The position numbers and the translations under genes were made by a program. A stretch of 64,000 bases of DNA from Akkermansiaceae bacterium. Lineage in GTDB: Bacteria > Verrucomicrobiota > Verrucomicrobiia > Verrucomicrobiales > DEV007. Where the stretch lies: contig JACKQE010000001.1 of the NCBI GenBank assembly GCA_024233005.1, forward strand, positions 62,001 to 126,000, in the 5' to 3' direction. The notes beneath the pieces are model-generated. The model ran no database searches, had not been told where the DNA came from, and was given only the letters and a program-made list of their open reading frames with translations. Positions 35,635 to 44,790 of the stretch are shown here, in pieces. Every line of letters starts with the position of its first letter. The first letter of the stretch is position 1.

Positions 35635-36041
35635 TCTCGTCCTGGATGATCATCCCCGGCGCTCGAAGGTTCTTGAAACCCGTGGAGAGAGTCCCGTCAG
35701 CTTTGTGATCAAGGCAGGCAAAACTGGAACCCCTAGCGGCCAACCGATACTGATAGAGGGCGAGCAAGCAGGGAAGGGACCATCAAGCGCTCACGAATAT
35801 GGTCCATGTTCTGCCAGGCATCCAAATCCAGATACCGAAACCTGCAAGCCCGCCTGACCTCCTGCGTCAGTGTGCGGTGACGTAGAAGCGCGGTTGAAAA
35901 TGGTGTTTTCTACTGGCAGTAACTGCGAGAAGTCCGGGGCCAACGGATTTCCGACATCGGGCTCCTTGGCAAAAACCATCCGCGGCACCCAGTGGATACC
36001 AAACCCCTCTCTTTTCAGCCCCTCCTGGGTTTGCCACCCCT
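35635..36041. other. Spacer of about 407 bases
   Basis: It lies between two convergent genes. No convincing gene: minus-strand open frames at 35791-35988 and 35351-35767 read partly like protein but neither has a plausible start or domain and they overlap in different frames. It may contain a decayed gene. No terminator hairpin was confidently seen. Confidence 0.4.
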
Positions 36042-37652
36042 TCAGCGCTCCAATTCCTGACGCGTGGCGATCGGCACGTAGCCAACCTCCAGGCCTTTCG
36101 GCGGAGTCAGAATCAGGGCTGGATCAAGGTGGGCGAGGGTGCCGACATCGGGTGGCGTGAGATAGTTGCGGTCCTTGGTCCAGGCGCGATGCAGTTTCTC
36201 GACCCGGGCCTGCACCTGCTCACGTTCCTCGTCCGTGAGGTCGGCGTTGAGCATCGCGGGCTGATCGGCGAAACGGTACCAATAGTAGGTCACCACGCTG
36301 CCATCGCCGAGACGGGCCTTGAACGGACCCGCCTTCGGACCTGGCGTCTTCCAGCAGCCTGCGGCGTCATCCGGCGTGGTGCGCGGCTCCTGCGGCTGCT
36401 CCGGGGCCCGCTCAAAGCGATGCTCGGTGAGGCCGAGGTCGGCGGGCACGTCCTTGGGCGGCAGCACCGTCCACTGCGGTTTTTGGTCATGGGTGCCAAG
36501 CGCGTAGTACTCGGGCAAGGTGACGAGTGACCCGCTCCTGCGCGTGAGGTGCTCGTTCCACTGGTAGCCAAAGGTGATCGGGCTCGGCGTGAAGGACGTG
36601 GCGAAGGATTTCCAGTCGAGCGGCACTTTCTCCTCCCGCTTCGTGCCCGGTCGATAGATGCTCCAATTGGAGCCACCGCCTTCGCGGAAGGTGTGCACGG
36701 CAGAGGCATCGGCGTTGATCACGCCATCGGCGGGAGCGCCGCCAGCGAACCATTGTTGCACGGCATCCCAGAGCGCTGCCTTCTTGTAGGCGGTGAGCCG
36801 GTGCAACACGGTGGAGGTGCCGTCGGCTCCGACGGGGAACGCCGTCGGCGCGACCCGCGCGAAGTCCTTGCCCGCGGCGTCCCTGGCCAAGATGGCCGGG
36901 ACATGCTGCGTCTCCATCTGGATGGCTTTGTTCGGGCCAGCAGGGCGTGAGTCGAGCAACATCCCCGCCCACTCCGGATGCTCAATCGTCGCCTGCGACC
37001 AGAAGAACGGGGTGAAGAAGGTGGCGGGACCTTTGAAGTTGGCTGTGTTGAGAAACAGCGTCCAGCACTGGTTCCCCGTGGGGACGTTTTTGCCCGCGGT
37101 GGTGGTCTTCGGATTGGTCAGCGGCAGCGGCAGATAGCCATAACCAAAGAGTTCGCCACTGGTGCCCTGTTTGAGATTCAGGCCATCCAGCGGAAACAGG
37201 AGCCAGGGAGTCAGCTGCGCCACGCCGTACTGGCCGCGCGGCTTTTCCCAGGTGCCGGCTCCATAGCCGGGACCGTTCGCGATGAACGAGAAGTTCGGAC
37301 CCACGCCCCCCATGATGAACTTGGGCGTGGTGGTGGGGAAATGCGTGTCGCGCCACCAGCCGAGTCCCCCCTCGATGTCGGTGTAACATTTTTCGGTCGG
37401 TTTCTGACCTTCCTCATACTGCGGGTGCATCCAGGTGCCGCAGAGTCCGGTTTGGAACTTGTGCCCCGGATACGTTGCCACCAAGGGCCAAGCGGCGGCA
37501 TAGAGCGAGAACCCGCCGTTGAATTCCTCCGGCACTTTCTCGGCGGGACCGAACAAGTAGCCCGCCATTTCACCCGACTCGACATCGGCGGACACCAGAA
37601 GCGATGGCAGTCCGGCCAGGATCAGGGAGAGCAACGGGAGGACGGGTTTCAT
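36042..37652 (-). CDS. Secreted protein of unknown function (536 residues)
   Basis: A signal peptide at residues 1-22 (MKPVLPLLSLILAGLPSLLVSA) begins a 536-residue protein rich in aromatic residues, Pro, Gly and Thr. Blocks of conserved look include YPGHKFQTGLCGTWMHPQYEEG, GGVGPNFSFIANGPGYG, FGYQWNEHLTRRSGSLVTLPEYYALG, and near the end WYRFADQPAMLNADLTDEER. Length and composition fit an all-beta exported carbohydrate-acting or structural protein, but I do not recognise a family and see no catalytic signature. It is convergent with the esterase gene; the upstream neighbour is divergent. Likely periplasmic or surface-exposed. Confidence 0.7.
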   Translation of the reverse strand: MKPVLPLLSLILAGLPSLLVSADVESGEMAGYLFGPAEKVPEEFNGGFSLYAAAWPLVATYPGHKFQTGLCGTWMHPQYEEGQKPTEKCYTDIEGGLGWWRDTHFPTTTPKFIMGGVGPNFSFIANGPGYGAGTWEKPRGQYGVAQLTPWLLFPLDGLNLKQGTSGELFGYGYLPLPLTNPKTTTAGKNVPTGNQCWTLFLNTANFKGPATFFTPFFWSQATIEHPEWAGMLLDSRPAGPNKAIQMETQHVPAILARDAAGKDFARVAPTAFPVGADGTSTVLHRLTAYKKAALWDAVQQWFAGGAPADGVINADASAVHTFREGGGSNWSIYRPGTKREEKVPLDWKSFATSFTPSPITFGYQWNEHLTRRSGSLVTLPEYYALGTHDQKPQWTVLPPKDVPADLGLTEHRFERAPEQPQEPRTTPDDAAGCWKTPGPKAGPFKARLGDGSVVTYYWYRFADQPAMLNADLTDEEREQVQARVEKLHRAWTKDRNYLTPPDVGTLAHLDPALILTPPKGLEVGYVPIATRQELER

Positions 37653-38144
37653 GCTGAGAGTAGGGTTGGGGGATTTTGGGTGAACTCAAGGGTTCGTGTC
37701 CGAGCGCGCCATCCGCTGCGCTCCGGCAATCACTTGTTCCATGGAGCGAACCATGACACAACGGGATTTCCGACAGTCTCCACCCTCGTTGTGGCGGCGA
37801 ACACGGAGGAATGCACTGTCTCCTTGCGCCGATCGATGGCAGACTGGGAAGCGCGGTGGCGCCCAAGACCAGCAGATTCCAGGCAGCGGGAGGGAACCAT
37901 CCCAACATCACCCGCGGCAGCCGCATGGCGTCAACGCCGTGGAGAGGTAACAACAATTTGCTGGCAATCATGGCAATTCATCACAACCTTTGGATCGCCG
38001 TCACCAATCGGCAGATCGACCATTCCGGTGACAAGCTCCTTGGTCCGACAGAAGGAGATGTTGCGGTGGTTGACGGCACCGGAGCGGGTGACCGGGTTCA
38101 TACTGTGAGCAACCGGCCAGCCCCAGAGACTGGATGAAGAAAAG
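37653..38144. other. Spacer of about 490 bases
   Basis: It separates two divergent genes and should carry their promoters. Open frames here overlap in several phases and lack domains, so I call no gene. No repeats or hairpins of note were seen. Confidence 0.45.
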
Positions 38145-39908
38145 ATGGTGAACAGGAGCCGCGACAGGTTGGGAAAAACGTGCCGGATGGGCGCCAGTTG
38201 CCTGAGCGGGCTGCTGGCAGGGGTATTTCTGACAAGTTGCGCCACGCCCCATCGCGACCGGCTCTCCCCGAAGTTGGAGTCCACGCTGCTGGGCGCTCTA
38301 CAATGGCTCGATGATCACCAGATCCGGGACCGACCGGGGCACGGTTCGCCCTCGCGCGATGCCACCGACGTCGGCGATGGGGCGCGGCAAACCGCGACGA
38401 TCCACCTGCCTGGTGGCGCGGCTCTGGAAATCCCCACCGTTGGCAAATCTCGCGCGGTTCACAACGAAGTTGGGAGTTGGGTGAGCGAAATCCATCTCTT
38501 TCCCTCCCGAATTCCTCTGGAGGGTCGCGCCATGGTCTCCACCCCGGATGCGAACCTGTTCAACACGGCATTTGTCCTGTTTCCCTGCTTTTTCTTCGAC
38601 GACAGCGGATTGGAGGAGCCTGCAAGATTCGTGAGCCGTATGCGCCATCTCGGATTGGAAAATCTCAGGAGTTACCAACGGGGGGCCGCTTACAATTTTT
38701 GGAGGGTTCTGCCCGGCTGGGAGGGTGCCCAGAGACGCTCCGGACCGCTCAATGTGCCCATGCCCCTGCTGCGCGCCACCGCAGAGGCCCATCGTCAGCC
38801 CGACTATCCCGCCTATCGCCAGGCGCTTCGTTCTGCCGGGATCTCGGGACACGATCTGCCGCTCCCCCCTCTGCCTCTCTGGTCGCTGCTCCAGCTGCAG
38901 ACGATCAGCCGCAGTCGTTTGCCGCCGGTGGACTGGGTGGAGAAATGCCTCGACCCGGCCCAAAACCCAACCGGGGTGGACGCCTTTTTCAACATCCCCA
39001 ACGATGCCGATGACACCGCCGCCATGGCCATGCTGCTCCAACTGTCCGGCCAGCCCGATCCCAGGCTGCTGACCAGACTCAGCCAGTTCCGGGATACCGG
39101 GCGGGATCGCGAAGACGGGCGCGATTCCTGGAAAGGCAAGGATAGCGGCGCGTTCCTCACCTGGCTGGCGGATGAAACCCGGCCGACGTTCGGAAATGTG
39201 ACGGAAGGGGTGATCCCGCTGGGAGTGAACAACGTGGATGTCATCGTCAACGCAAACGTCATCCACGCCATCGCCCTGGCCGGCCGGCGCGACCTGCCGG
39301 GATACCACGAGGCCGTCAGACTGGTGGCCCGCTGCGCCATGGAGCGTCACTGGCCGGCTGCCGGATTATACTATCCCCAGATGATGATTTTCCCCTACGC
39401 CGCGGCCCGGGCCTGGCGCGAGGGACCGGTGCGCGAAGCCCCCATGGCAGAAGCCATGCCGAAACTGTTGCACGACCTGCTCGACCAGCAGGAAACGTTC
39501 GGCCGAAGCCATCCTCTGAAACAGGGCGCCTTCCCCGGCGGCGAGGACCCCACCGAAGCGCTCTCCACGGCACTCGGGCTGGCCGCCCTGCTCAACCTGG
39601 GCGAGGATACGGCCCGTGCCCTGGGCGAGGAACATCGCTATCAAGTAGCCTGCGACCGGGCCGCGGCTTATTTGATGAGAAGTGCCAGAAGGCATCTCCG
39701 TGGAAGCGTCAGCTGGGAGTCAGGTTTGTTTTTCTCATCTTCATTTCAGGATTTGGCCCATTGGCGGTCGGAGGCCTTCTCAACCGCCGTGGCCATGGAG
39801 GCGCTGGCCAAATATGCGCTCCATTACGAGCACGAAAAGGGCCCCTCACGTTTCCGGATTGTCATGGAGTCTGGCAAGACCTTGAGGTTGCGTCCGATGA
39901 TGCCGTGA
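38145..39908 (+). CDS. Lipoprotein with class II terpene cyclase-like DxDDTA motif
   Basis: A 587-residue protein. A signal region with lipobox LTSC marks Cys32 for lipidation. The body appears all-helical with motifs reminiscent of the alpha-toroid (terpene cyclase, prenyltransferase or glycosidase) fold. D-A-D-D-T-A at 287-292 matches the DxDDTA acid motif of class II terpene cyclases, and NVDVIVNANVIHAI near 363-376 looks like a second helix of such a barrel. QW-motif repeats of squalene-hopene cyclases were not seen. It could be a terpenoid-cyclising, polysaccharide-acting or non-enzymatic toroid protein. The neighbourhood (O-antigen ligase, acyltransferase) suggests envelope work. Function unproven. 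Confidence 0.7.
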   Translation: MVNRSRDRLGKTCRMGASCLSGLLAGVFLTSCATPHRDRLSPKLESTLLGALQWLDDHQIRDRPGHGSPSRDATDVGDGARQTATIHLPGGAALEIPTVGKSRAVHNEVGSWVSEIHLFPSRIPLEGRAMVSTPDANLFNTAFVLFPCFFFDDSGLEEPARFVSRMRHLGLENLRSYQRGAAYNFWRVLPGWEGAQRRSGPLNVPMPLLRATAEAHRQPDYPAYRQALRSAGISGHDLPLPPLPLWSLLQLQTISRSRLPPVDWVEKCLDPAQNPTGVDAFFNIPNDADDTAAMAMLLQLSGQPDPRLLTRLSQFRDTGRDREDGRDSWKGKDSGAFLTWLADETRPTFGNVTEGVIPLGVNNVDVIVNANVIHAIALAGRRDLPGYHEAVRLVARCAMERHWPAAGLYYPQMMIFPYAAARAWREGPVREAPMAEAMPKLLHDLLDQQETFGRSHPLKQGAFPGGEDPTEALSTALGLAALLNLGEDTARALGEEHRYQVACDRAAAYLMRSARRHLRGSVSWESGLFFSSSFQDLAHWRSEAFSTAVAMEALAKYALHYEHEKGPSRFRIVMESGKTLRLRPMMP

Positions 39909-40007
39909 GCCACCCAGTTTAATCGCTCAGAGAGCGGAGCGAAGAAACCCGGAACCTACCAGCCTGAGTGCAGCCAGCGGCGAAATTGAAAAGTGGACTC
40001 CCAGCGA

Positions 40008-41486
40008 TCACCCTCGGAGCAGCCAGGCCCGAAGCAGGAAGTACTGTGGGATCGCGGCGACGATGCCGGTGAAGGAGCCGGTGAGCCGAAAGTCGAAGGG
40101 GTTTTCGAGAATGCTGGTGGCAACCAGGGTCCACATGGCAATGGCAGGAAAGCAAACGATGTGCAGATCGGGGATTTGTCCGCCGGGAGTGAGCCTCGAG
40201 AGGAGCCGGACGCCGCGCAGAGCATTGATGGAGGGGCTGACAACGAAAGTAATCAAACAAAGGAGGCCGATGATGCCGGAGGCAAAGGTGGTGTATGTCC
40301 ACAAGTTGTGACCTGCGGTATAGATTTCCTCGGGAAAGTTCTCGCGATCCGGATACACGAGAAAAAGTTCGGCGAGGTAGTCGTCGTCCCAATAAAAGGG
40401 TGCCCCATAGCCCCGTCCCCAAATCCAAGAGCCCGAGCGCTCGCTGAGACTCTGGAACATGGCCTCGGCTTCGGCTTTCCGCATCAACACGGACATGTCC
40501 TCGGTGGTGGCGCCTCCCCCGTCCGAATATAGAAAGCGCTCGATCCACCATTCGCCCAGCGTAGGAACGGCAAGGCAGAAGATGACAATCATGGCCACGG
40601 CTACGGCGGCGATGGCAGCGAGGGCGCCGAGGCGACGGACCACGTGGGGGAAGGAGATCTGGCGGAACACCATGGCGAGAACGAGGCAGGCAAAGGCTCC
40701 GGAGAAGGCGGCGGCGAGGTAGATGATGGCGCCGCGGGTCAAAGACAGGACGCAGGTGAACAAGGCCAGGCCAAAAATGAGAAGCGTGGAAATGGGAATC
40801 CGCCGGGCAAGGAGGATGCAGCCAGCGGTCCAGGGGAAGATGAAGCGAATGCCGGCACTGAGAAGAGGCCGCGTTTCCAGAAGCGACTGGCTGCTGGTGA
40901 CATAATAGAATCCGGTTTGCCAGAAAATGTTGACAACGCAAACCGCGAGAAAAAGACGAATGACACTGGCGACAGGAACGCCTCCGCAGAGAGCGATGTG
41001 GCAGACGATCAGACCGAAACCGATAAGAACCGGGGCCACCAGCAAGCGAAGGATAAACCCGAGCTCATTGCCCTGGAAAACAGCGACCACGGAAGAGAAG
41101 GCGAGATAGGCCCACCAGAAGGTAATGAGGTAGACACCGGGGCGGACCAAAAGGTGGCGCCAACCAATCAGGAGGGCGAACAGACCGGAGGCGACGGCAG
41201 AGCCGAGCATGGCGAACTGGAAGATGGAACCGCCGGAGCCAGTGGTTCCAAAGCCGATTTCCGGGGAGCGATAGTCAAACGCGAAGGAGAAGGCGAAGAC
41301 CACCAGGCAGACCCAGAGCCAACGGCGTTCGGCAGACGCCGGCAGGGAATCGCTGATCGTCGGCGCAGGGGATTGGCATTGGGAATTCAAGGAGGACATG
41401 CGACCGGAAAGAGAGAGGGCTGCGGAATTCGCCGGAGGCTGATACGTCGACTTCCGAAGGGATGGCTTCAAACGCTCCAATTGCAT
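40008..41486 (-). CDS. O-antigen ligase/polymerase-like membrane protein
   Basis: A 492-residue polytopic protein with about eleven membrane helices. ATG 41486 is supported by an AGAAAGGA ribosome-binding site just upstream. ATG 41399 is a weaker alternative. The Wzy_C-type features are present: a large periplasmic loop, LTRGAIIYLAAAF with an arginine, and GHNLWTYTTFASGIIGLL with a His-Asn pair near the C-terminus. Such proteins ligate or polymerise glycans on the outer side of the inner membrane (O-antigen ligase WaaL or Wzy). Which role cannot be decided. It is divergent from the acyltransferase gene across an AT-rich spacer, suggesting shared control. Confidence 0.82.
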   Translation of the reverse strand: MQLERLKPSLRKSTYQPPANSAALSLSGRMSSLNSQCQSPAPTISDSLPASAERRWLWVCLVVFAFSFAFDYRSPEIGFGTTGSGGSIFQFAMLGSAVASGLFALLIGWRHLLVRPGVYLITFWWAYLAFSSVVAVFQGNELGFILRLLVAPVLIGFGLIVCHIALCGGVPVASVIRLFLAVCVVNIFWQTGFYYVTSSQSLLETRPLLSAGIRFIFPWTAGCILLARRIPISTLLIFGLALFTCVLSLTRGAIIYLAAAFSGAFACLVLAMVFRQISFPHVVRRLGALAAIAAVAVAMIVIFCLAVPTLGEWWIERFLYSDGGGATTEDMSVLMRKAEAEAMFQSLSERSGSWIWGRGYGAPFYWDDDYLAELFLVYPDRENFPEEIYTAGHNLWTYTTFASGIIGLLCLITFVVSPSINALRGVRLLSRLTPGGQIPDLHIVCFPAIAMWTLVATSILENPFDFRLTGSFTGIVAAIPQYFLLRAWLLRG

Positions 41487-41743
41487 TTTCCTTTCTAAAA
41501 ATTGTAAGTTTCAGCAAAAATTCCTTTTACTCATTTCGCATTTTAAATATTTACTATAAATTTCAGATTTTTATAGTATTTTTGTTAGTTTTCTCACCAT
41601 GCGATCCATTAGGACAAGCCATTCTTTTGCCGTCTGCCCACCCTGGACGGTCTCGTTTGCCGCTCAGGATCTCCAGTAGTGGCCAGTAGGCGCAATGCCA
41701 TCCCTTTCCCTGGCAATCCAGGTCCTCTGGCCGCAATAAGGCA
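41487..41743. promoter_or_regulatory. AT-rich divergent promoter region with inverted repeat
   Basis: A 257-base spacer between divergent glycan genes. The line 41521-41580 has only 11 G+C in 60 (18 percent), against more than 60 percent in neighbours. TACTATAAA at 41552-41560 and TTTATAGTA at 41570-41578 form a perfect 9-base inverted repeat with a 9-base spacer, suited to a dimeric regulator. TTTACT at 41550-41555 and TATAGT at 41572-41577, 16 bases apart, read as a sigma-70-type promoter toward the acyltransferase. Binding of a regulator is inference. Confidence 0.5.
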
Positions 41744-42931
41744 ATGGTGAAGTCCGGCAAAGAACAGCACTGGGAAGCCGCCCGAGGGCTGGCGGCGCTG
41801 CTGGTCATGTTCCATCATTCGGTTGCGGCGTTCTACCATGAAGCCGTCTTCGGGGTGTCCGACGACTTTCCCGGCTCGCCGGTAACCCGGCTGTTCACGA
41901 TCACGCCCTTGGGTATCGTCGTGGCGGCCCATTTCGCGGTGTGCTTTTTCTTTGTGCTGAGCGGGTATGTGCTGAGTCTGAAATTCTTTGGTGAGGGCGC
42001 GAAGGGCCAATTGGACGTGGCGGAGGCCGCCGTCAAGCGGCCTTTCCGACTGGCTGGGATTGCCATCCTGAGCATGGCGCTCTCCTGGGGGCTGACGCAA
42101 ATGAGCGCGCATTACAACGCGGCGGTGGCGGCGATCAATGGGTCACCCTGGTTTTCAGAGTTCATGAACTACCGACCAGATAGGCACAGCTTTCTGGCCG
42201 ACGTTTGCCTGGTTCGCAACGGAACGGATTACAATCCCCCCCTATGGACGATCAAAGTCGAACTAATCGGATCCTTCCTGGTTTACGGGGTTCTGTTTTT
42301 CTTCCGGCGGACGCCTTTTCGTTTTGCGGTCTACGCGGTTTTACTGGTGGCATTTCAAGGTGCAATTTATCAAGGCTTTCTTGTTGGGATCCTTTTTGCC
42401 GATCTGCATATCAACTATCCCGCGGCGGTCTTGCAGTGTCGACGCAAATGGCTGGTCTGGTTGCTTTTGGGAGGGAGTCTGGTGTTTGCATCATTCCCCT
42501 ATTTTGCGGCAGAGGGTTGGTTTGTGAACGCGAACTACCTGGAAGGAACATTCTTCGGCTACTTTCCGCCGCTGCCCGGGGTGGGCGGCGGATATTCAAT
42601 GTTGGGAGCCGTGCTTACCTTTCTGCTGATCCTTCTCAGCCAGAGGGTGCAGTCATTCTTGAAGCTGGGAGTGCTCCGCTATTTTGGGCGGATCTCGTTC
42701 GCGCTCTATGCGATTCATTTCGTGATCCTGACGTCGTTCACGTCCTGGCTGTTTTTGGTCCTGCTCCAGAAGGGCCTCGACTATGATGCAAGCTTTCTCC
42801 TCGTCTTGGCAGCTTCGCTGGTAGTGGTGGTTGCAACCTCAGAAGCCGCGACCCGTCTGGTGGACGGGCCATCCATCCGGGCGGCAAACTGGATCGGCCG
42901 ATGTTTCCGCAAAGCCGTGGCAGCGGTCTAG
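41744..42931 (+). CDS. Acyltransferase 3 family membrane protein
   Basis: A 395-residue polytopic protein with about ten membrane helices. The family hallmark is present near the N-terminus: EAARGLAALLVMFHHSVAAF, with the active-site region His-His, then FFFVLSGYVLSLKFF, and near the C-terminus FGRISFALYAIHFVILT. Members O-acetylate sugars or other envelope molecules, using acetyl-CoA across the membrane. It probably modifies an extracellular glycan, perhaps the product of the divergent O-antigen ligase-like gene. It is not one of the fused SGNH types. Confidence 0.87.
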   Translation: MVKSGKEQHWEAARGLAALLVMFHHSVAAFYHEAVFGVSDDFPGSPVTRLFTITPLGIVVAAHFAVCFFFVLSGYVLSLKFFGEGAKGQLDVAEAAVKRPFRLAGIAILSMALSWGLTQMSAHYNAAVAAINGSPWFSEFMNYRPDRHSFLADVCLVRNGTDYNPPLWTIKVELIGSFLVYGVLFFFRRTPFRFAVYAVLLVAFQGAIYQGFLVGILFADLHINYPAAVLQCRRKWLVWLLLGGSLVFASFPYFAAEGWFVNANYLEGTFFGYFPPLPGVGGGYSMLGAVLTFLLILLSQRVQSFLKLGVLRYFGRISFALYAIHFVILTSFTSWLFLVLLQKGLDYDASFLLVLAASLVVVVATSEAATRLVDGPSIRAANWIGRCFRKAVAAV

Positions 42932-43845
42932 ACACAATTGGCGGGTTCAAAGAACCGGAGCGTTTCCGAAAAACACCCCGAGGCAAATCTCGTTGGCACA
43001 CCCAATGAGCCGACAGCGGTGTCCCCCCTCCATTCCGGGGCGATGCGTGGCGAAAGCCACGCGGAGCAAACCGGAGCGCCCTGACAGCAGCAGCAGGCAA
43101 CCAGCCCTTGGAAACGGCAGGAGCATAGCACGATGGCGTTTTCCATGGCGGACCGCATCCGTCACGGTGGAAAGTCCCCTCTGTAGCGCTCCCCTTTTGC
43201 GACCGTGGGGGCCGCTTGTTTCGCCTCTGTTGGAAAGGGTTTTCCAGCGGCACCGCTGCCGCGATCACCCTGTACCCGCTGATTCCGGACGGCGAGCGCT
43301 ACGAATTTGGTCGCGATCCAAACTAGACCACACGAGAGATTGGACTGGCCGGGCACTGGTTGAAACACTGCTGACATCGCTTGTTCATCAAATAAGCCAA
43401 ATTCCTCACTGGTTGGTCCTTGATCCCCGAGTGAACGCTTCCCATCTCACTCATCTTCGATGAAACCTTCTGACCCCAATGGCCCCCCTCGCCTATGCCT
43501 CCGTGCCTACTGGGCGCACCCGATTCCGGCGGACATTCGCTCCTTATCAGCTCCTACGCTTCGACGTGATCAACGTGAAGATGCCGCGGCTGATCATCAA
43601 ATCGCACGCAACCCCGCCGGGTGAATCCCCACAGGATACCCTTTTCTGAACAGGTTCGCTGTGTTCCCACCCAGGATCATCAGCCAAACCATGGACTCGA
43701 TTGGCGTGCCCCAAGTCGAGGCAGTCTGCGAGCAAAGCATTCTGGAAGCTTTCCTCGGGCACGTGACGCCGAGTAAAGCTCCGCCGTTTCCGGCGGAGCT
43801 TCCTATCCCGAACAAAAATCTTTTGCCGGGAGAATCGCCAAGAAA
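42932..43845. other. Stretch of about 914 bases without a convincing gene
   Basis: No recognisable protein on either strand; several short open frames read as noise or remnants. One structured element is seen: a perfect hairpin at 43045-43062 (described separately). The stretch begins a patch, up to 45.8 kb, in which remaining genes are mostly broken. Confidence 0.45.
43045..43062. repeat. Perfect hairpin with GNRA-type loop
   Basis: GCGTGGC at 43045-43051 pairs fully with GCCACGC at 43056-43062 around loop GAAA. The short stem with a GNRA tetraloop resembles REP-type palindromes or a small structured RNA. No T-tract follows, so it is not a classic terminator. No further copy was found by eye. 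Confidence 0.4.
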
Positions 43846-44148
43846 TCAGGGATTGGCCGGAGCGACCTCAGATGACGGAGCCCCATTCATCTGTTGTTCC
43901 ATGGCTTCTTTCATCATTGGCACGACCGCAACCACGTATCCGATGATGTAGAGAATGAATCCGGCCAGAAAAAGCAGCATGGCTTTCCGTGCCGCCGGAA
44001 ACATGATCCCAAAGATGATGGCAACCGGAATCGAAATAAAGAGATTCCCGAGTCCCCACCAGACGTTGGTCTTAAACCCTTTGATGACTAAAATGATCCA
44101 GAAAACGAACGTGACAAGACCACCAATTGCTACAAGTGCCCATCCCAT
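43846..44148 (-). CDS. Small membrane protein with three helices, unknown function
   Basis: A 100-residue protein with three hydrophobic segments: about residues 3-22, 34-53 (GNLFISIPVAIIFGIMFPAA) and 57-78 (AMLLFLAGFILYIIGYVVAVV). A short tail with Met, Gln and Pro ends it. The fold suggests a small inner-membrane protein. I do not recognise a specific family. It stands beside two broken genes on the same strand and may itself be intact. Confidence 0.7.
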   Translation of the reverse strand: MGWALVAIGGLVTFVFWIILVIKGFKTNVWWGLGNLFISIPVAIIFGIMFPAARKAMLLFLAGFILYIIGYVVAVVPMMKEAMEQQMNGAPSSEVAPANP

Positions 44149-44357
44149 AATGTTTGCGTTGTTAAGTTTTTTAGCTTTCCGGAGATTTCCAGATTCCGCC
44201 TCCTTTAATTGACTCCAGCCCCTTCGTCAAGCCTTCGGTTCAAAACTTTTTTGATGACAGTGAAAAAGTGTTTCGACAGAGCGGGAAAATTGTCCAAGCG
44301 CCGACGGTCCCACAACTTACGCACGCTCAGTTGTCGATCCAACAGACAGGTACCTTG

Positions 44358-44779
44358 TTAGTCCATTGAATGCTCTGATTTCGCGGAAGTGCTACCGCGC
44401 TCGGCAAGTTCGCCTTTCTCCTGTTCAGACCTGGCACGAGAGAGCGCTGCTGTATAATACCGGTGGGAACGGCCACGATCCCCATGCCAAAGATTAAGAG
44501 GAAGCCAGTGAGAATGCGACCTCCGGCTGTTGGTGGAACAGCATCGCCATACCCGACTGTGGCTAGGGCAACCATGGCCCACCAAAGGCTAAGAAAAACC
44601 GAAGCAAACACGTCGGGCTGAGCTGCGTTGTCAAAGAAATAGATGCCCACAGAGGAGAGATAGAGAATGATGGCAGTGACGATGCCGAACAGGGTGACTT
44701 CAGGTCGGGCGATGTCGAGGGGACGTTGCCGGTGATCCAACGCGAGCGGGTGACGAGCAAGTTTAAAGGCCCGCAGCAA
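44358..44779 (-). pseudogene. Broken voltage-gated potassium channel gene (ion transport family)
   Basis: The pore region is intact in one frame: IARPEVTLFGIVTAIILYLSSVGIYFF, then WWAMVALATVGYGDAVPPTAGGR with selectivity filter TVGYGD, then the inner helix through VAVPTGII. The expected C-terminal continuation (TAALSRARSEQEKGELAERG) is found only in another frame, giving a frameshift near 44455. The S1-S4 voltage-sensing part is missing: the pore frame begins at a TTG after a TGA at its 5' side. Family homologues are about 250-280 residues; this piece covers roughly the last half. Probably non-functional. Confidence 0.7.
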
Positions 44780-44790
44780 TCATAATAATC

